Shown: piece by piece, positions 20,536 to 30,925 of the stretch
Position numbering within the stretch: the stretch's first letter is position 1
Layout of the letters: every line of letters starts with the position of its first letter
Origin: Silene noctiflora
Taxonomy: Eukaryota; Streptophyta; Magnoliopsida; Caryophyllales; Caryophyllaceae
DNA: 35,455 bases
Direction of reading: 5' to 3'
NCBI GenBank assembly: GCA_009801015.1
Contig: VHZZ01000050.1
Location: 283,491-318,945 of the forward strand
The notes under the pieces: model-generated
Databases searched by the model: none
What the model was told of the DNA's origin: nothing
Seen by the model: only the letters and a program-made list of their open reading frames with translations
Position numbers and translations under genes: made by a program

Positions 20536-23500
20536 CTAGCAATCGCAACCACCAGACCTCGCTTGGTTTGCATTCACTACGTCGATTGTGTCTGGCAAGT
20601 ATCTTCAGTCGGAAGGATGTAGCAGACATTGAAATATTTAAGTAAAATCAGTCGAAGAGATGAAAAGGAGGAAACATTATTGATATAACAAATACTAAAA
20701 ACCAAGCAATAGGGAAGACGACAAGGGCAGCTTCGACTAAGGCTTGATGAGAAAGGTTATATTACCATGTCGCTTGCATGAATAACAAATACTGCATGTC
20801 ATTCATATTATTCTCAAAGTAACTGTACACGTACCATATATTTTTTTTTTGGTGTAAACCATCCGGTTTAATCCGGATTCGAGCTGGGTAGGACCACTAG
20901 GGTGGTAAAGCTCTCCCTCACAGGGCTCGAACACGAGACCTCTGGTTAAGCTAGAACAACCCCTAGTCAGTTGATCTAAGTGCTCATGGGTTACATGTAC
21001 CATATATGATATACCCTTACCCTTACCGCTATATGTTACCTAACAGCGAAAAATATCAAGTCCAGTTTACTTAATTTATTCGCTACAAAAAGGGCCGATT
21101 ATTTTGGGATGGACCAAAAACGAAATGGAGATATAACTACAAAACCGCTGTGTGTGTGTGTGTGCGCGCGCGCGCCTGTGATACATAACTACAAAACCGC
21201 AATTTCAAAACAGTTGATATTCAACTTACATTTCCTCTTCTTCACCACTCTTCAGGGCATCTTTTGCTATGCATTGGAAAGCTTCTTCAACGTTTGTGCC
21301 TTCCTTTGCCGATGTCTCAAAGTAAGGAATGTTCCCCTTCGTAGCACACCAAGCCCGTGCCTTCTTTTCAGGAACCTGCAGTTAATGTTAAATCAGACAT
21401 GAGTAGATTTGTAAATTTATTGTACTTTGAATAATTAGAAGCTGCTAAGACTAAGTTAATAGGATCAGAACTCACCACTCTACTGTTTCCTCCATCAACA
21501 TCGAGCTTATTTCCTATGACAACAAAAGGAAAGTTCTCCGGGTCGGAAGGGTTAGCCTGCAAGAAAGACAACAAGAAGTACCAAATAAGCTAATTAGAAA
21601 CTGAAGAAATGTAGGGTAAATCGAGAAAATACGTACACTAAGAATGGAAGTTGAAAGTAACTATCTAAAGCTACAATCTTTGACTGGTAGACAATTCTAC
21701 AACTAGGTAGCACGAAAACGGACACGGACACGTGACACGGCATCACATGAAATTTAGGACACGGGACACGTTATTTAAATTTGATAAAATATATATTTTA
21801 TAGTTATAATTAATGTACCATTTTGTTTCTGTAAATGTATTTGATATTAAATTTAAATAATTGAAGGTAAAATTTGACTATGCCTATAACATATTCTCAT
21901 TTACCACTCAAACCCGTCTTCTAAAAAATCTCTTTTAATCTTTTGACATCTCATTCCTCATTTATAGGTATCTGAGACAATTAGGCGTGTCCGCGTGTGT
22001 CCGACGAGTGTCATGTCGGACACGAGACGACTGATTAGGAGGAGTGTCCGTGCTAGCTAGTTCTACAATGGTTAAGCATAGTCAGCCTTCCAAGAAGCCT
22101 ACTCCCGGTCAACCCAAATACACAGGCACAAAATTCATCGCGGCATAGCATGTATTATGGACTGTAAGGGTCATGCTTTTGATAAATATCACTAAATAAA
22201 GAATGCTCAAACAAGAATCAATCGTGGAACATGCAAGAGTTGTATTCTCTCCATTTCACTTTTATTAATCGATTCCATAATGATTTGTTCAAACTTTTTA
22301 TTTTTTAATGTAATAGGCCTTCAACTAAATTTTGGTACAAAAAATAATTCAAAATTCTTACTATATCCTTGCTCGACCAAAAGCTTTTTGCCTATATTAT
22401 TCTTTCTTGATCAAACAAACTTAAACATGACGTCAAAGGCCAATCGGGTATTTTGCATAATTTCTTAAACATAAGCATGGTTACCGAATTTGCTCGGTGC
22501 CCTACGAATCGCGAATTGTTAAAAGCGAATTCTATTATGTTGCTTACTGAAAATACATATCACACACATTCTACAAGAGCGAATCGCGAATTGGTAAGGA
22601 TGTATTCATAGCGAATTCGGTAACCATGAACATAACCCTTGGTCAAATGCGGCAAGTACAAAATGAAACTGAGGAGTCCATTATCATTAGTGATAAGCTG
22701 TTTCCCAATCCCATGAACAACATATTCATTTGATGGAAAATAACAAAAGAAAACTCACCTGTATAAGAAATTCTTCCCTCCAGTTATTTAGATTGTCAAA
22801 TGACTTCATAGAATTAACGTCATATACAAGAACACAGCAATCTGCGCCACGATAGAAAGCAACACCTAGACTTTGAAACCTTTCCTGCCCAGCTGTATCC
22901 CAGATCTGGCAAGTAAAAATATCAAGCAAAGATGTTACAAAGCGAACAAAAACGTTTCATTAATGGCTTGACGCAAACGTCAATATCATTAAGAATTGCA
23001 GTGTCATGGATAAAGGTATCGCATTATCAGCTTCAATGCCAAGGGAAAAAGAAGAGAAAATCCAGCTACAACTAGAATTTAGAACTTCATCATCTGATCT
23101 TCCCACTTGCCAGCAATGCACACTTCAGCTATTGCTCTCACAGAGTGATTACTGGTTCCAGGTCAGATACGTAAATTTTAAGCAATCTACCCCTCTAACT
23201 CGGTAATAATCGTAAAAAAAATTAATCCTTTTCCTAAGGTACGCCAAAACCTAATGAAGGTCTCTGACTCAAAATCAAGATAGGAAGCAACTCTTGTACC
23301 TTACTCTAAAGTGACAGCAATCATAACAATTAACGCTGTTGAGAAAAAAAAAAAACAGTATGCTTACAGAGTTACGATAAAAATTCAGTAATCTGAATGG
23401 CAAACATTCAGGTATTGAAATTTCTAACAGGACTAATCAACAGTGCTAATGATCCATGTGCATGACAACCAAATTGGAATTATCGGCAACTGTCTTTCAG

Positions 23501-25714
23501 ACAGTACAACTACAGTCGCCACACTTACCTGTAAGGTAAAAAGCCGATCATCAAACTGCACTTCCTTTGTCAAAAAATCAGCCCCAATAGTAGCCTTGTA
23601 TTGATTGCTAAACTTCTTGTTTACATATCTAGTCACTTTAGATTAAGGTAAACAGCTTCAGACAGCAAGAGTATACAAACTACAAGATATCAGATGGTAT
23701 ACTGTGGACTAACTCCGTATAACAGAACTTTTTTCTTTTACATCAGAAAGCCTACTCTTCTTAGAAACACGGTTAGCTTGGTTACTTGGTGGTTAGGACC
23801 AGTCCGTTCAACCTCGTAACCAGGGTTCAATTGTCACCTCATCCAGGACAGAATCCCCTTACCCCCACAAAGCACTTGCCTACATACAAAAATCAAATAA
23901 ATACTCTTCAACTCCACTAATTGACTGCACTAATATGAGACAAGGATACTGGTTCATCAAAGAGGTCTTCCCCACACTGCAATCCAAATAAAAAACAAGC
24001 AGTGAGAGCTTGCATACTATTAAAGAAAAAAAAAACACCGGTCAATCGGTCATGACAAATGATGGATTTATAAAATATCGATACTATTTTACAGAATCAC
24101 ACACAGTTAAGAGGAAGGAGACAGATCCCATCTAAACTTTTTGATCCAGTCATTTGGTTCTCCAAATGAACAAACCACAGAGTACATAGTGCATAAATAT
24201 GCTTTATTTTGCTGCTGATTAATACAGTGTGGCATACACACTCCTATCTATCTACTACACAAGTTTTTTGAACATTAAAACAGATGTGGCTTCTTATACC
24301 ACAAGATGAAGGGATATTTGCAGCAATCTAGCTATCTCGCTATACGAATCCCTCCTTGCTTCCCTAAAACTTCACTCAAGCATCGTAAATGACTTATAAA
24401 ACCAGCAAGTCAAATCAAGTCAGTTTCCCCATATACAACTCAACTCTAATCACTGCAAACAATAATTCTCACTACGCGCCTACGGCCACCTAATTTCTAT
24501 GACCCAAAAGCTCAAATACAATAGTTGTACGCATACAACAGATCTCATTTCATCTCACAGTCGAGTTAATTACGCGTTGCATTTATACAACGGCCTAAAC
24601 CAAAACCACGAAAACATGGGTAGATTATTAATTAGCTGAAGTTCACACCTTTGTCCGATATAAACCAAAAAACAGTCATTTCTCCGTCTTAAGTTTAAAA
24701 CAGGTCAACTAGCATCCCGCTTTGATAGAATAGATGGCACAAAGCTTTCTGCGGGTCCGGTCTATCCTATTTGACCCATTTTAAGTTTAGAAATCGTGCA
24801 AAATAAAATCAAATGTCATTTAAATGCAATTGTACTCTTAAAACCTCATTGCAAAATTAATACAGCTGCTTAAATTAACATCCCCTTACGTTTTTCCCTT
24901 CAAAAGGGATTTAGCTAAATAAGGCAATAAGTAAAACATTATTTCATTACATTATTATATTTTCAATGAATATATTCTTATAATTAAACTCTAATCATTT
25001 AATTAAATTCATAATTACGATTTTTTCATTAAAATTGGTTTTAAACTATAAACTATAAGTTGCTAATTTTTTTAATAATGCAATAATATATTATTGTAGA
25101 TGTTGCTAAATTTTTGAATAATGCAATAATATATTACCGTAGACGTTGCTAAATTTTTTAATAATGCAATAATATATTACCGTATTACCGTAGATAATAA
25201 TTTGACACATATTTATTATTTACTACTCCCTCCATTCAACTTTTATCACCCCATTTCAATATAATACACCTCACATATATTGAGGAAATGGGGTGATAAA
25301 TGTTGAATGGAGGGAGTATTAGTTTCGTGACAAAAAAAATCATTTAAAAAAAATCATACCTTAACTTAATTATTTTTTATTAGTTTTCCATTTCAAATTT
25401 TTTGTTTCATATCAAAATACAAAAGAGAGAAATATTATCGCGCAATGGCGCGGGATCTGTACTAGTTACATTATTAAAATAGCACAAATCCAACTAAAAT
25501 TCGTATTAATATACAAAATTGAGGTATAGAAGAGATCACAGGTACTGTTAACAGTAAAATACTCTCTCGGTGACTCGGTCCCAATTATTTATTTAATACG
25601 TAAACAAATGATTGGGACGGAGGGAGTAAAATCGTAAAAAGGAAAGAAAAGAGAAACGAACCCGCTATCGCCAAGAATGATGACCTTCAAGAGAGTTCTC
25701 CGTCGAGAAGGCAT
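20536..25714 (-). CDS. RABG3: Rab7-type small GTPase (RABG3 class)
   Basis: Seven exons on the minus strand, in gene order: 25662-25714, 23950-23976, 23529-23628, 22759-22905, 21476-21556, 21230-21375, 20536-20602. Phases agree throughout; 206 aa, the usual Rab7 length. It is a membrane-recycling GTPase that controls late endosome/prevacuole to vacuole fusion. Motifs: P-loop GDSGVGKTS (residues 15-23) split between exon 1 and the 27-nt exon 2; switch I around [16 protein letters not shown] at 62-68 with catalytic Gln67; NKLD at 125-128; ETSAKE at 156-161; and a terminal Cys-Asp-Cys for double geranylgeranylation. [18 protein letters not shown] is the typical Rab7 N-terminus. All nucleotide-binding residues are intact. 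The C-terminal variable part ([18 protein letters not shown]) is encoded by a separate last exon. Introns are long for so small a protein and hold a SINE, two hAT-like MITEs, a Helitron-like element and Stowaways. The exact RABG3 paralogue cannot be fixed from sequence alone. Confidence 0.97.
20842..20991 (-). mobile_element. tRNA-derived SINE, copy 2 (shorter form), in RABG3 intron 6
   Basis: On the minus strand: AACCCATGAGCACTTAGATC start, A-box-like TAGATCAACTGACTAGGGG, B-box-like GTGTTCGAGCCC, and a 3' tail of about 9-10 A. The flanks TACACGTACCATATAT (20826-20841) and TACATGTACCATATAT (20992-21007) are a 16-bp target duplication with one mismatch. It lacks the ~25-bp internal segment of copy 1 (3300-3476). 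It is inserted in the sense orientation within the last intron of RABG3 (20603-21229). Confidence 0.9.
21149..21175. repeat. TG/CG dinucleotide microsatellite
   Basis: A run of about eight TG followed by about six CG repeats, alternating purine-pyrimidine and so a possible Z-DNA former. It lies in RABG3 intron 6 about 55 bp from the exon 6 donor (minus strand). Confidence 0.7.
21701..22062. mobile_element. hAT-like MITE with GGACAC word array, RABG3 intron 4
   Basis: Inverted ends: AACTAGGTAGCACG at 21701-21714 and CGTGCTAGCTAGTT at 22049-22062, 13 of 14 matching. Inside both ends are iterations of GGACACG/CGTGTCC (about 21719-21770 and 21986-22050) around an AT-rich core. It lies in intron 4 of RABG3 (21557-22758). 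No clean 8-bp duplication could be read. The plan matches the elements at 927, 13181, 22476 and 31543. Confidence 0.65.
22476..22628. mobile_element. hAT-like MITE with GCGAAT word array, RABG3 intron 4
   Basis: Perfect 15-bp inverted ends CATGGTTACCGAATT (22476-22490) and AATTCGGTAACCATG (22614-22628). The flanks AACATAAG (22468-22475) and AACATAAC (22629-22636) are an 8-bp duplication with one mismatch, fitting hAT insertion. The 153-bp interior repeats GCGAAT, CGCGAATT and their complements. No coding capacity. It lies about 410 bp from the element at 21701 in the same intron. Confidence 0.78.
23771..23895 (+). mobile_element. Probable tRNA-derived SINE fragment, RABG3 intron 2
   Basis: A tRNA-like body reads GGTTAGCTTGGTTACTTGGT (A-box-like) followed about 50 bp later by AGGGTTCAATTGTCACCT (B-box-like), the spacing of an internal RNA polymerase III promoter. 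It continues into unrelated sequence ending in an A-rich stretch. It is unlike the SINE at 3300/20842. It is antisense to RABG3. I could not see a clear target duplication, so its limits are approximate. Confidence 0.5.
25060..25195 (+). repeat. 43-bp tandem repeat inside Helitron-like element 2
   Basis: Three tandem units start TTGCTAAATTTTTGAATAAT or a close variant at 25060, 25103 and 25146 and end near ATATTACCGTAGACG. The third ends with an extra ATTACCGT. Internal tandem arrays are common in non-autonomous Helitrons. Confidence 0.85.
25226..25316. mobile_element. Stowaway MITE nested in Helitron-like element 2
   Basis: 91 bp with ends CTCCCTCCATTCAACTTTTA and the inverse ending GTTGAATGGAGGGAG, flanked by TA on both sides (25224-25225 and 25317-25318). 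CTCCCTCC ends and a TA target are diagnostic of Stowaway (Tc1/Mariner). The arms pair over nearly the full length (GGTGATAAA / TTTATCACC). Confidence 0.92.
25562..25626. mobile_element. Short Stowaway MITE, 36 bp from RABG3 exon 1
   Basis: 65 bp, from CTCTCTCGGTGACTCGGTCC to GATTGGGACGGAGGGAG, flanked by TA (25560-25561 and 25627-25628). The right arm GTAAACAAATGATTGGGACG pairs with CCCAATTATTTATTTAATAC imperfectly. It lies in intron 1 of RABG3, 35 bp downstream of the exon 1 donor in the direction of transcription. Confidence 0.75.
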
Positions 25715-27666
25715 CCTCGGTATTCCGATGGATCTAAAAAACACAGAGAAAATAATAAATTAATGAATGAAAATGTTGTGTGAAATGTGAATGTGTAAAT
25801 ACGAGAGCCAACACGAGTGACAGCTGACAGGGTGTGCATGATGTGTTGGATGAAAGTAGTTTTTTATTATTATTATTATTATTTCGGGATGTGGACCCCG
25901 TATTCCATATTAAGGAATAATCCACTAGGGTCTTCAGTCTTGTGGCAAACAAAGGCACCTTCTTCGTCATAAGCTGACGGATAGTGTCTTTCTTATAATA
26001 AGGCAAGTCGGAGAGCAAGTGGGGGAGAAATGGAGCACTATATGGATAGTGTCACTTGCATATTGTGATGGAGAGTGTCCGTCTACAATGAGAACTTGTG
26101 TGTAGCAAATGGGTTATTTGGTTCGGTTCAGATCGGGTTAAATTTTGATTTCAATCCGGATTGTTTCGGTTAGCTAATTTAATCAATTTATATTATTTCG
26201 AGTAAGGTATGGTTTTGTTCGAGTTAGTATCAGTTCAGTTGGGTTTTGAGTCATACCTCTCGAGGGTAAAAAAAATAGTTTAAATATAACCTTCAATGTG
26301 AATGTAATAATTCAAAACACGGTTGAATAATGAAAAAAAAAGTAATGAAAAAACACATAAAATATGGTGTATTTATGAGAAATAGATATTTTTAATTTAG
26401 GTTAATTGATCATTTGGTTATTATAGAAATTAGTTTCGGCTCAATTCGGATTAAGTTGGGTTTTGGGTACTATTTAGGTTACTCATATCGGGGCTTCGAT
26501 CGGTTATCTATTTAGATATTTTCGATTGATTTCGGGTTTGGGTTTATTTTGCCAGATATAGAACTCTCGGAGTGTGACCACATGTGGAGCTTGCAAACTT
26601 GACCTCAACCCGTACGAAACCCGAAAAAGCAATAATCCAAAAATCTAATCGAACCTAATCGTTTGTTAGTTGACACGTGATGGTTAGTGACCTAAACCCG
26701 AACCCAAATTGATCTGATATGAATCCCACCTGATTTTGACTTGTTAGATGATGACTCGATAATTATTAAATTTAATATTAATAACACGACAAGTAACTAA
26801 ATTAAACAATGATTGAAAACTAAGTTAATGGCAAAATTTTGAAATTATGTGACAATAATTAAACTTGATAAAACATAACCAAAACCGAACTTGATCCGAT
26901 ACATTAATTTACTCATCACCAAGAATATCCTTTATTTGTTATAAATTTGTTGGCAATCCAATAAAGTGACAATCATTGAAGTTAAATTAAAAAGGTTGGA
27001 AAAGGGGGACAACCAATGATTCCTATAATTTAGGAGGAGATGGATGGAGAAGGAGATATTGATTAATTTTTCCTAATTGGGTTTCTATTAGCATGACCAT
27101 TCTTTTCTACTTTCTTTGCTTTTCACATTTTGTTTGCCCTTCTCCACAAAGGTCCCTTTTCTCCTTCCCTTAATTATTTTTCTATAATCTTCTCTATACC
27201 CTTTATCTTTCTCCTTTTAGATGCATGATTCATACATTGTAAATTTATGATCAAATCAAAAGGGAAATGCATGCCAATTATCAGCATTAAGTATTATTGA
27301 AAATTGAAAAATGTTAGTTATAATCAGGGATAAAGCAAAGTACAGGCTGACCAGGTCATGGTGCAGACAAGCTTTTTCGGAAAAAGAATATATGTAATTT
27401 TTTTGTCCAAAAAAATAATTATAATTTTAAATATAAGTAAAATTGATAGTTTGGCCATAGGTAGAATTTGAAACTAGTTTCCTCCCTGGTTGTAATACTT
27501 ACCTTTTCATTTACATTTACATGCATATACGTTGTTATCTTTTTATCCTTGGTTAATCTAAACGTTTGTTGCATGATGTTAGGGGCTACCAGTTGGAGAA
27601 GAGGCAACATTGTGAAGAGTCTATATTATCATCCACGTTAAAATTCATTGAAAAGATTTGATTGAT
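25715..27666. promoter_or_regulatory. Divergent spacer between RABG3 and PERK
   Basis: RABG3 is transcribed leftward from 25714 and PERK rightward from 27667, so this 1.95-kb region must hold both promoters. A TTA/TAT microsatellite lies at about 25862-25883. A possible word-array element occupies 26099-26559, and older GAACCCGA-like words are scattered at 26600-26910. The 27090-27230 stretch is CT-rich, as in many plant core promoters. No TATA box can be assigned with confidence, and no further gene is seen. Confidence 0.45.
26099..26559. mobile_element. Possible hAT-like element with TTCGGTT/GGGTTT words
   Basis: Both sides of this AT-rich block carry repeated TTCGGTT, TTCGGGT and GGGTTTTG words. 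The right end reads TTTATTTTGCCAGATAT and the left end TGTAGCAAATGGGTTATT, only loosely inverted. The flanks AGAACTTG (26091-26098) and AGAACTCT (26560-26567) share 6 of 8 bases. This would fit a decayed member of the word-array class, but the ends are too degraded to be sure. Confidence 0.35.
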
Positions 27667-30506
27667 ATGGGTTCGTCTGATAATGATAGTGAATCTCCAT
27701 CTCCTTCGAGTTCTTCCTCCGACTCAAATTCTGATTCAAGTTCCGATTCAAATTCACCATCTCCACCACCACCTCCCCCGCCAGATCAACCATCACCCCC
27801 ACCTCCGTCACAAAATTCAGATAATAGTGATAATAATAACGACAACGGTGGGGGTGATAACAATAACGACAACAATAACAACAACGACAATGGCAACACC
27901 AACGACAATGGCAACAATAATAAGGACAACAATAACAATAAAAATAACAACAGCGATAACAACAATAATTCGCCATCACCTCCCCAATCCAAAAACAAGT
28001 CACCAAATTCTCCACCATCACCGCCACCTCCAGGTTCAAAAGGAGGGTCTCGATCAGCATTTACACCTCCTCCATCACTAAGCGATGATTCTTCGTCTTC
28101 ATCATCCACAAACAATATTAATGCCCCTCTCGTAGCTGGACTTGTGGTGGGAATTGGAGTATTATTGTTGCTTCTAATTATTATCGTAATTGTTTGCTCC
28201 AGAAAAAGAAAAGACAAGCGACCTGAAACCATGCAGTATTATAGGGATTCTCCTAAAAAAGGTACACAACTTTTTATATACTACCTTCACCTCAGCCATT
28301 TATGTTTTACCTGTTACTATAACTTTAATAATTAAAAGGCGCGATTCAAGAGGTCTAATAATATTTCGTTATATTCAAATGTTATAACAGGTAGTCAACA
28401 ACAACAGCAGCAGCAACAACAACAACATTACAGCGGTCAACACCCGCCATGGAACATGGGTCCAAGCCAAGACATGAACTACTCTAGTGCAACGGGGATG
28501 TCCTCAGCTCAATGGGGTCCACCAATGCCGCCACCACCACCACCTAACATGATATCGGCGGAAATGAATATGGGATACTCTTCAGGACCTACAGGACCAG
28601 CATTACCACCACCACACCCATCAGTAGCCCTAGGGTTCAACAAAAGCAGTTTCACCTACGATGAGCTATCCGCAGCCACAGGCGGGTTTGCACAATCGAA
28701 TTTGTTGGGTCAAGGCGGGTTTGGGTACGTACACAAAGGTGTGTTGCCAAATGGTAAAGACATTGCTGTTAAAAGTCTTAAATCAGGAAGTGGGCAAGGT
28801 GAAAGAGAGTTTCAAGCTGAAGTGGAGATTATTAGTAGAGTTCATCATCGTCATCTTGTGTCCCTTGTTGGATATTGTATCGCCGGAGGTCAAAGAATGC
28901 TCGTATATGAGTTTGTTACTAATAACACCCTTGAGTACCACCTCCATGGTTAGTACATACGTAAATCGATCAAACGATAAAGTACTATTATCCTGTTTCA
29001 ATCATTTGTTTAGCTTTGATTAAATACTCCCACAAAGAATATTAAATAGTAAATAAATGACTGAGATAGAAAGAGAAAAAAAAAAGAAGTCTCACCTAAA
29101 ATGGTGTTATTGAATCTCAATATTAATTGCCTTCGATTTTTATAGGAAAGGGTCGACCAGTTATGGATTTTCCAACAAGGATGAGAATTGCTCTAGGATC
29201 GGCTAAAGGATTGGCATACCTACATGAAGATTGTAATCGCCCCACTAACTTGCAACTCCCTCCGTTCCAGTCATACTGATAGCTAAACAAGCGTCTGGAA
29301 CGGAGGGAATGTTACATAAATAATTGATAATTATTTTACCGAGTACTAACTTTATTAAACACTATGTTCAGGTCACCCACGCATTATTCATAGAGACATT
29401 AAAACTGCAAATATCTTAATCGACTTGAGTTTTGAGGCCAAGGTTAGTACCATGCATTTTAAGTTGTTGTCAATTTTTAAAGTAGATGTTTTACTGTTGA
29501 TTAATTTTACTTGTTTGTAAATCGTAAGGTGGCTGATTTCGGATTAGCTAAGTTATCTTCGGATACTAACACTCATGTGTCAACACGCGTGATGGGAACA
29601 TTTGGGTACGATACTAAACAAATCTATATGTTATACCCTTCTTATAAATTTCGTATTGAAGTGTTAACGATTTTTTGTACCGTGTCATTGATTTAGGTAC
29701 CTAGCCCCGGAATATGCATCAAGTGGGAAATTAACAGAGAAATCTGATGTTTTCTCTTTTGGTGTGATGCTCTTGGAATTGGTCACGGGACGTCGCCCCA
29801 TCGATCCTTCTAATGATGAGGAAGATAGTCTAGTTGATTGGGTTAGTACATAACTTTCTTACTCATCTTTCCGATTAAGTTATTAGACCTGACAAAATAA
29901 ATCCGAACTTAAAAAAATCGAGATTAAAAATATTTGAATTGATAAATTTGATTAAAATTATAAAATGTTATGTAATTATGTAGGCAAGACCTCTGATTTC
30001 AAAGGCAATGGACGGCGGAGTATTAGATGAACTTGTGGATCCGCGGTTAGAAGGTGAATACAATCACCAGGAAATGCTACGCTTGATTGCTTGTGCCGGT
30101 TCATCCATACGACACTCGGCTAAAAGACGACCAAAAATGAGCCAGGTAATCGTGATCAATTGAACGCGCTGTATTAGAATACACGCGTTCTTCTTGTGAA
30201 TTGTTTTGTTATATAATCAGAAATGTATAATAACAGATTGTACGAGCATTGGAAGGAGACGTGTCATTAGACGACTTGAACGAGGGAACAAAGCCGGGAA
30301 ATAGTGCGTTATTTAGCTCAAGCGGGAATAGCTCTGATTACGACACAGTGTCGTACAATAATGACATGAAGAAGTTCAGACGACAAGTGATGAATAGCAC
30401 TGATTATACAAGCAGTGAGTATGGTGCGACAAATGAATACGGACACGGACACGGATCCAGTTCAAGCGGAGAATCACCAAGTATGCCTAAGAGAAACTGG
30501 ACCTAG
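27667..30506 (+). CDS. Proline-rich extensin-like receptor kinase (PERK)
   Basis: Eight exons: 27667-28261, 28391-28948, 29146-29232, 29372-29442, 29529-29605, 29697-29841, 29984-30145, 30237-30506; all phases agree; 654 aa, typical of PERKs. No signal peptide, as usual in the family. The extracellular part (1-154) has Ser/Asp-rich and Pro-rich blocks ([17 protein letters not shown]) and an Asn/Asp tract (about 54-101). The membrane helix is about 155-177, followed by a basic stop (SRKRKDKR). The cytoplasmic linker has a run of ten Gln and MPPPPPP. The kinase is complete: glycine loop GQGGFG, Lys326 (IAVK), HRDIK with Asp422, DFG at 440-442, [28 protein letters not shown] activation and P+1 region (split by intron 5), then ARPLISKAM and the [15 protein letters not shown] end. 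RD-type, so likely active on Ser/Thr. PERKs sit in the plasma membrane and are linked to wall sensing and growth. The gene looks closest to the PERK4-7 group, judged by the Asn-rich ectodomain and [14 protein letters not shown] start, but I cannot place it exactly. Confidence 0.96.
28993..29075. mobile_element. Decayed Stowaway-like element, PERK intron 2
   Basis: The left part TTTCAATCATTTGTTTAGCT and the right part TAGTAAATAAATGACTGAGA are imperfect inverted copies of the core seen at 14193 and 25562. The CTCC ends are gone; TACTCCCACAAAG lies in the middle. It sits in PERK intron 2 (28949-29145), 45 bp from the donor. Confidence 0.4.
29256..29308. mobile_element. 53-bp Stowaway-type hairpin in PERK intron 3
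   Basis: CTCCCTCCGTTCCAG at 29256-29270 and CTGGAACGGAGGGA at 29295-29308 form a near-perfect inverted repeat with only about 24 bp between. The CTCCCTCCGT end is Stowaway-like, but the TA flank is not preserved. It lies 23 bp downstream of the exon 3 donor in a 139-bp intron, so it takes up over a third of that intron. Confidence 0.75.
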
Positions 30507-30870
30507 TACGGTCATTGCTTTTTACAACTTGGAATGTAAATCAAATAACTATCAACTATTTTGTGGGTTGTAATATAATGTTGTATTCTTGATCGAATCT
30601 AAGGGCCTATTAGTATCGGATCGAGTTGGGGTCGTCAATGGTGGTTGTCTGGTTGAGGAGTTGGTCATGGTGGATGAGTAAGTGGGTTGAAGTCGGCTGT
30701 TTGTGGATTGATCGAGTTGAATGGAATTTTACCGTTAATAATGAAACATCTATTTATTATTACTCAAATATCTAAATTATGTTGTGAAATTGTTAATAAT
30801 CAACGAAATAAGTAAAATAACATATGACAATTGAACAAAAGATAAGAAAACGTGATTTTTATGAACTTAG

Positions 30871-30925
<55 letters not shown>

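Larger units (their letters stand above)
24882..25465 (+). mobile_element. Non-autonomous Helitron-like element 2, RABG3 intron 1
   Basis: The 3' end reads CGCGCAATGGCGCG (5-bp stem hairpin), then about 9 bases, then CTAG followed by T (CTAG at 25462-25465). The 5' part, TTTTTCCCTTCAAAAGGGAT then AAATAAGG near 24892-24930, is related to element 1 (19496-20065, minus strand), so both belong to one family. The exact 5' base is uncertain; TCCCC at about 24882 is a candidate. It carries a 43-bp tandem repeat and a nested Stowaway MITE. Confidence 0.65.

Noticed and set aside
26575-26910. Possible further GACCCG-type element
   Set aside because: Scattered AACCCGA words remain but no inverted ends can be identified; at most an old relic.
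27786-28232. 148-codon Leu/Ser-rich frame antisense to PERK exon 1
   Set aside because: It is the complement of the Asn/Asp/Pro repeats in the real exon; a shadow without independent support.
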